Assembly: GCF_004011825.1 (NCBI RefSeq)
Contig: NZ_RKLO01000002.1
Coordinates: 186,001 to 250,000, forward strand
Reading direction: 5' to 3'
DNA length: 64,000 nt
Source of the DNA: Rhodococcus xishaensis
GTDB taxonomy: Bacteria; Actinomycetota; Actinomycetes; Mycobacteriales; Mycobacteriaceae
Shown: positions 59,935 to 64,000 of the stretch, one piece after another
Layout: each line of letters begins with the position of its first letter
Position numbering within the stretch: position 1 is the stretch's first letter
Program-made: the position numbers and the translations under genes
Notes under the pieces: generated by a model
What the model was told of the DNA's origin: nothing
Databases searched by the model: none
The model's input: only the letters and a program-made list of their open reading frames with translations

Positions 59935-61950
59935 GTGTCGAAGGTTTCCACCGCTACGAAGCGGCTGATTCTGGGGCGGCCGTTCCGGACCGACAAGCTC
60001 GGGCACACCCTCCTGCCCAAGCGGATCGCGCTGCCCGTTTTCGCGTCGGACGCGATGTCATCGGTTGCGTACGCACCGGAAGAGATCTTCCTGATGCTGT
60101 CGATCGCGGGCATTACCGCGTACGTCTACGCGCCGTGGATCGGGCTGGCGGTCGCGATTCTGATGGCGGTTGTGGTCGCGAGCTATCGACAGAACGTGCA
60201 CGCGTACCCATCTGGGGGCGGCGACTACGAGGTCGCCACGGTCAACCTCGGACCCAACGCAGGTCTGGTCGTCGGTAGCGCGTTGATGGTCGACTACGTG
60301 TTGACGGTCGCTGTGTCGATCTCCTCGGCGGCGTCGAACATCGGATCGGCGGTGCCGTTCGTCGCCGAGCACAAGGTGTTGTTCGCGATCGCGGCGATCG
60401 CCGTGCTGACGGCGATCAACCTGCGCGGCGTCCGGGAGTCGGGGACGACGTTCGCGATTCCTACGTACGCGTTCATCTTCGGCATGCTGATCATGCTGGC
60501 GTGGGGTTTCGTCCGGATCTACGTCTTCGGTGAAGATGTCCAGGCCGAGTCGGCGGCTTTCGACCTCCAGGCCGAAGATGCGCACCTGTACGGCATCGCG
60601 TTCGCCTTCCTCATTGCGCGGGCGTTCTCGTCCGGATGCGCAGCGCTGACCGGCGTCGAGGCGATCAGCAACGGTGTGCCGGCTTTCCGGAAGCCGAAGG
60701 CGCGAAACGCTGCCACGACATTGGCGCTGCTCGGCGCCTTTGCCATCACGCTGCTGATGGGCATCATCATCCTGGCCGAGAAGATCGGCATCGTGTATGC
60801 CGCTGACCCGGCGGATCAGCTTGTCGGCGCACCCGAGGGCTACCAGCAGAAGACACTGATCGCGCAGCTCGCCGAGACGGTCTTTTCGGGCTTCCCGGTC
60901 GGGTTTTTCTTCATCACGACTGCGACGGCGCTGATCCTGGTGCTCGCGGCGAACACCGCCTTCAACGGGTTCCCGGTGCTCGGATCCGTTCTTGCGCAGA
61001 ACCGGTATCTTCCACGCCAGCTCCACACCCGCGGCGACCGACTGGCGTTCAGCAACGGCATCCTGTTCCTCTCCGGTGCGGCAATCGGGTTCGTCATCGT
61101 CTTCGAGGCCGAGGTCACCAGGCTCATCCAGCTCTACATCGTCGGCGTGTTCGTCTCGTTCGTGTTGAGCCAGACCGGCATGATTCGGCACTGGACCCGA
61201 CACCTGAGGACGGAGACCGATCCCGCTCAGCGCACCCGGATGAAGCGCTCGCGTGTGATCAACTCGGTGGGTCTGGCGATGACCGGCGTGGTGCTGGTGA
61301 TCGTGCTGCTTACCAAGTTCCTGGCGGGGGCGTGGATCGCGATCGTCGCGATGACTGCGATCTTCGTTCTGATGAAGTCGATCCGTCGTCACTACGACGG
61401 GGTTTCGGCCGAGCTCGACGAGCAGGAGTGGGACGGCGTTCTGCCGAGCCGTACACACTCGATCGTGCTGGTCTCGAAGTTGCACACGCCGACAATGCGG
61501 GCACTTGCTTACGCGCGGGCCACGCGCCCGGACACTCTCGAGGCGATCACAGTCAACGTCGACGAGTCCGATACCCGTGCCCTGGTCCGGCAGTGGGAGG
61601 AGACCGACATCACGGTTCCGCTGAAGGTGATCGAGTCGCCGTACCGCGAGATCACCAAACCGATCCTCGACTACGTGCGCCGGGTGCGGCGCGATTCGCC
61701 TCGCGATGTCGTCACAGTGTTCATCCCTGAGTACGTTGTCGGCCATTGGTGGGAGCAGCTGCTGCACAACCAGAGCGCGCTGCGCCTGAAGAGCCGGCTG
61801 TTGTTCCAGCCCGGGGTGATGGTCACAAGTGTGCCCTGGCAGCTGACCTCGTCGGAGAGGATCAAACGCGAGAGCGCCGACCAGGCAGCCGGTCATGCGC
61901 CCGGCGCAATTCGACGTGGGTTCGATGAGGAAGGCAAGACCGGCAGGTGA
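59935..61950 (+). CDS. APC family permease (Rv2690c-like)
   Basis: 671 residues: about 12 membrane helices (to about residue 480) and a C-terminal soluble domain of ~170 residues. Conserved ALPVFASDAMSSVAYAPEEIFL near residue 40 and GGGDYEVATVNLGP are typical of the KUP/APC-like group with a soluble domain, some of which carry K+ or amino acids. GTG 59935 fits the family start; a TTG two codons earlier is unlikely. Stop overlaps the start of the next gene (GTGA). Divergent from ceoB, suggesting an ion-linked role. Confidence 0.9.
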   Translation: MSKVSTATKRLILGRPFRTDKLGHTLLPKRIALPVFASDAMSSVAYAPEEIFLMLSIAGITAYVYAPWIGLAVAILMAVVVASYRQNVHAYPSGGGDYEVATVNLGPNAGLVVGSALMVDYVLTVAVSISSAASNIGSAVPFVAEHKVLFAIAAIAVLTAINLRGVRESGTTFAIPTYAFIFGMLIMLAWGFVRIYVFGEDVQAESAAFDLQAEDAHLYGIAFAFLIARAFSSGCAALTGVEAISNGVPAFRKPKARNAATTLALLGAFAITLLMGIIILAEKIGIVYAADPADQLVGAPEGYQQKTLIAQLAETVFSGFPVGFFFITTATALILVLAANTAFNGFPVLGSVLAQNRYLPRQLHTRGDRLAFSNGILFLSGAAIGFVIVFEAEVTRLIQLYIVGVFVSFVLSQTGMIRHWTRHLRTETDPAQRTRMKRSRVINSVGLAMTGVVLVIVLLTKFLAGAWIAIVAMTAIFVLMKSIRRHYDGVSAELDEQEWDGVLPSRTHSIVLVSKLHTPTMRALAYARATRPDTLEAITVNVDESDTRALVRQWEETDITVPLKVIESPYREITKPILDYVRRVRRDSPRDVVTVFIPEYVVGHWWEQLLHNQSALRLKSRLLFQPGVMVTSVPWQLTSSERIKRESADQAAGHAPGAIRRGFDEEGKTGR

Positions 61951-63212
61951 GCGTGAACTGGGCCGGACGTCGACTCGAAGTCGAACTGGGCAAACCTGGC
62001 CATGGCGGGTTCTGCGTCGCCCGCCATGAGGGCAGGGTGCTGTTCGTGCGGCACGGACTGCCGGGCGAGCTTGTGGTCGCGCAGGTCACGGAGGATCGCG
62101 GTGGATCGTTCTGCCGCGCTGACGCGGTCGAGATCCTCGAGGCGTCCCCGGATCGCGTCGCGGCACTGTGCCCGATCTCCGGTCCCGGCGGTGCGGGCTG
62201 CTGCGACTACTCGCACGCGACTCTCGGTGCACAGCGGGGCATGAAGGCTGCCGTTGTCGCCGAGCAGCTTCGGCGCATAGCGGGGTTGGACGTCGGCGTC
62301 GAAGTCGAGGAATTGCCCGGCACCGCCGACGGGACGGGTTGGCGTACTCGGGTGCGACTTGCCGTCGACGCCGACGGGCGGCCCGGCTTCCACCGTTTCC
62401 GCAGCCTCGACATCGAGACCAGTCTGGCGTGTCCGCAGGTCGATCCGGTCGCCTACTCGGGGCTCGCAGAGCGGTCGTGGCACCCGGGTGCCGAGTTGCA
62501 GGTGGTACTGGACACGCTCGGGGAGCGGCACGTCGTCGAGATCGCACCGCCCAAGGTGTCGCGTACGGGTCGCCGCAGCCCGGGCCGGCGCGGAGCTACG
62601 GCCCGGCGGGCCGCGTCCGCGGGGGTTCGGGCCGAGCGAGTGGTGATCGGTTCCGGTCGTGCTGTCGAACGCGTCGGCGGGCGGGAATGGTCGTTGTCGG
62701 CAACCGGCTTCTGGCAGGCGCACCGCGGCGCGGCGTCGACGTACTCGTCGGTGGTCGGGGAGTGGGCCGAGGCGTCGAGCGGCGCCCGGGTGTGGGATCT
62801 GTACGGCGGTGTCGGGGTCTTCGCGGCGGCCCTGGCCGATCAGGTGGGCCCGCTGGGGCGGGTCGATTCCGTGGAGTCCTCGCGGCAGGCCGTGGCCGAT
62901 GCATCGGCGGCCATGGCGGATCTACCGCAGGTGCATCTGCACGCCGTTCGCGCGGAGCGGGCGCTGCGTGATCTACCCGCACCGGAGGTGGTCGTCCTCG
63001 ATCCGCCGCGTTCGGGTGCGGGCAAGGAAGTCGTAGCCCTCGTCGCCGCGGCGGGCCCCGAACGCATCGTGCACATCGGGTGCGATCCGGCGTCCTTCGC
63101 GCGGGACATCGCCCTCTACCGAGAGCACGGCCTCCGGCTGGAAAAGGTACGTGCGTTCGACGCCTTCCCACTCACCCACCACGTCGAGAGCCTGGCTCTG
63201 CTCACTCGCTGA
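61947..63212 (+). CDS. TrmA-like class I RNA uridine methyltransferase (Rv2689c-like)
   Basis: 421 residues. An N-terminal TRAM-like domain (1-55) is followed by the RNA m5U methyltransferase fold: SAM motif VWDLYGGVGVFAAAL, VVLDPPRSG, and catalytic Cys379 in HIGCDPASFARD, with Glu near the end (HHVESLALL). Cys75, Cys85/86 and Cys162 could form a 4Fe-4S site as in RlmD. A basic Arg-rich insert lies about residues 196-225. GTG 61947 overlaps the upstream stop. Target base (rRNA or tRNA) is unknown. Confidence 0.92.
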   Translation: MSVNWAGRRLEVELGKPGHGGFCVARHEGRVLFVRHGLPGELVVAQVTEDRGGSFCRADAVEILEASPDRVAALCPISGPGGAGCCDYSHATLGAQRGMKAAVVAEQLRRIAGLDVGVEVEELPGTADGTGWRTRVRLAVDADGRPGFHRFRSLDIETSLACPQVDPVAYSGLAERSWHPGAELQVVLDTLGERHVVEIAPPKVSRTGRRSPGRRGATARRAASAGVRAERVVIGSGRAVERVGGREWSLSATGFWQAHRGAASTYSSVVGEWAEASSGARVWDLYGGVGVFAAALADQVGPLGRVDSVESSRQAVADASAAMADLPQVHLHAVRAERALRDLPAPEVVVLDPPRSGAGKEVVALVAAAGPERIVHIGCDPASFARDIALYREHGLRLEKVRAFDAFPLTHHVESLALLTR

Positions 63213-63324
63213 GTTTCGCGCACGCTGTAGGTGGTACTGGTCACATCCAGGCCATGGATCAGCCCAATTCGCCTGGTCGTGAACGCCGGTGTTCCGTTCA
63301 CTCGCCAAAAGCCATTGCTTAACG

Positions 63325-63347
63325 TATGCAACTAAGCATATAGTTGC
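63325..63347. promoter_or_regulatory. interlocked palindromic operator before marR gene
   Basis: GCAACTA (63328-63334) and TAGTTGC (63341-63347) are perfect inverted arms with a 6-base spacer. Interlocked with them, TATGC (63325-63329) and GCATA (63336-63340) form another perfect pair. It is 47 bases before the MarR start and probably its own operator. Confidence 0.7.
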
Positions 63348-63393
63348 GATCTGCAAGTAACCCGTAGATCAATTCGACGATTCGGGGTATCCG

Positions 63394-63924
63394 ATGAGCG
63401 TCCAGGCTGATCCCGTGCAAGCCGATCCGGTTCAAGCTGATCCGGTTCAAGCACTGGTCGACGCGATCTTCCTCTTCGGGCGATCACTGAAATGCGCGAT
63501 CAAGGGTGGTGAGGGCGATCTGATCGCCCCTGCGCTGGCCGGGGTGCTGTTCGTGTTGTCCGTACATGGTCCATGTCGCCAGAACGAACTCGCATCGGTT
63601 CTGCATGTGAGCCAGTCGGCACTCAGCAGACAGTTGACCGAACTGGTCGACGCCGGCCTCGTGGAGCGACGCCCGGACCCTTACGACAAGCGGGCGTTCC
63701 GCGTGCAGGTCTCGGCGAAGGGGGACGAGATTCTGCGTACCACGAGGGAACGCAGGTCCGCGCGACTGCGCAGACTGCTCGCCGGATGGAGTCACGAAGA
63801 GGTGGTGGCGGCGTTGTCGACCATCGAACGACTCACCGACTCGCTCACGGTCCGACCCGAATCCGTATCACTAGCAGCATCCGCACCACTAGCAGCCGAT
63901 CAGTGTGGGAGAACACTTCTATGA
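63394..63924 (+). CDS. MarR family transcriptional regulator
   Basis: 176 residues. Winged helix with NELASVLHVSQSALSRQLTELVDAGLVERRPDPYDKRAF (about 64-105, wing included) typical of MarR regulators of drug efflux or aromatic compounds. The N-terminus has three copies of the five-residue unit QADPV. Stop TGA overlaps the ATG of the next gene as ATGA. Likely autoregulated through the palindrome upstream. Confidence 0.93.
   Translation: MSVQADPVQADPVQADPVQALVDAIFLFGRSLKCAIKGGEGDLIAPALAGVLFVLSVHGPCRQNELASVLHVSQSALSRQLTELVDAGLVERRPDPYDKRAFRVQVSAKGDEILRTTRERRSARLRRLLAGWSHEEVVAALSTIERLTDSLTVRPESVSLAASAPLAADQCGRTLL
63406..63450 (+). repeat. 15-bp tandem repeats in MarR gene N-terminus
   Basis: Three 15-base units (63406-63420, 63421-63435, 63436-63450), the last two nearly identical, encode the QADPV-type repeat. 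Probably slippage-derived. Confidence 0.85.
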
Positions 63925-64000
63925 CGACACCAGTACCAGCGACAGCCTCGGTTGGGGTGACATCAGTTGGGGGGAGTAGGACGGACGGCGGCCACGAGCC
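63921..64000 (+). CDS. start of gene coupled to marR (partial)
   Basis: An open frame from ATG 63921 runs to the right edge (at least 26 codons, starting MTTPVPATASVGV). The hydrophilic Thr/Val/Gly-rich start gives no family. A gene coupled to a MarR regulator is often an MFS/EmrB exporter, so a transporter is a guess. Confidence 0.6.
   Translation, partial: MTTPVPATASVGVTSVGGSRTDGGHE

Noticed and set aside
60058-61896. 612-codon open frame on the minus strand opposite the APC permease
   Set aside because: Composition is the typical Arg/His/Asp-rich antisense shadow; the plus-strand permease is clear.

Overview
The window is a GC-rich actinobacterial chromosome segment. Gene content and order point to a Nocardiaceae-type organism, most likely Rhodococcus. 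The strongest evidence is that the gene order follows the Mycobacterium tuberculosis segment from about Rv2733c (miaB) down to Rv2689c (locus numbers recalled from memory, not searched), with several blocks inserted. GTG starts, 4-base ATGA/GTGA stop-start overlaps and long GC-rich hairpins without U-tracts also fit. No rRNA, tRNA, insertion sequence, prophage or CRISPR array was seen.

Left part (1-12.5 kb): the last codons of miaB; a membrane protein; a DUF349 protein; then a long rightward series with a LigB-like protein, miaA (tRNA i6A37), dapF (diaminopimelate for peptidoglycan), hflX (ribosome-rescue GTPase), an anchored secreted protein, a nucleobase permease and an acyl-CoA dehydrogenase. 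Next is the SOS/replication group: lexA, a divergent LysM protein resembling ChiZ with two abutting SOS-like boxes between them, and nrdR.

Middle part (12.5-29.9 kb), absent from the mycobacterial order as I recall it: the RNA helicase hrpA; a metabolite:H+ symporter followed by a class III aminotransferase; a permuted papain-fold protein; a PhzF protein; the peroxide-defence set ahpC-ahpD with divergent oxyR; a LysR-like effector domain without DNA-binding domain, divergent from a small DUF5997-type protein; an AgpS-like flavoprotein coupled to a lipid kinase; and a DUF3516-type helicase.

Right-centre (29.9-51.9 kb): alpha/beta hydrolase, PAC2 protein, putative lipoprotein, DUF4192 protein, ideR-galE, an acuC-acetyltransferase/acyl-CoA synthetase pair (a possible acetylation switch), sigB with an ECF-type promoter, a methyltransferase, DUF3099/DUF3039/YihY genes, a second helicase, DUF7455 and DUF952 genes, a KhtTU-type antiporter, sigA with a Lys/Ala repeat-rich N-terminus, and ppgK.

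Right end (52-64 kb): suhB, cei, DUF4193, DUF3093, dut (with an added C-terminal tail), DUF3710, a small hydrolase, an OB-fold protein, DUF3159, the two TrkA-type proteins ceoC and ceoB, an APC permease, a TrmA-like RNA methyltransferase, and a MarR regulator with a striking palindromic operator, followed by a gene cut by the window edge. Most of the window is housekeeping. The least ordinary parts are the split LysR-like/DUF5997 pair, the AcuC/acetyltransferase pair and several short repeat or palindrome arrays at promoters.
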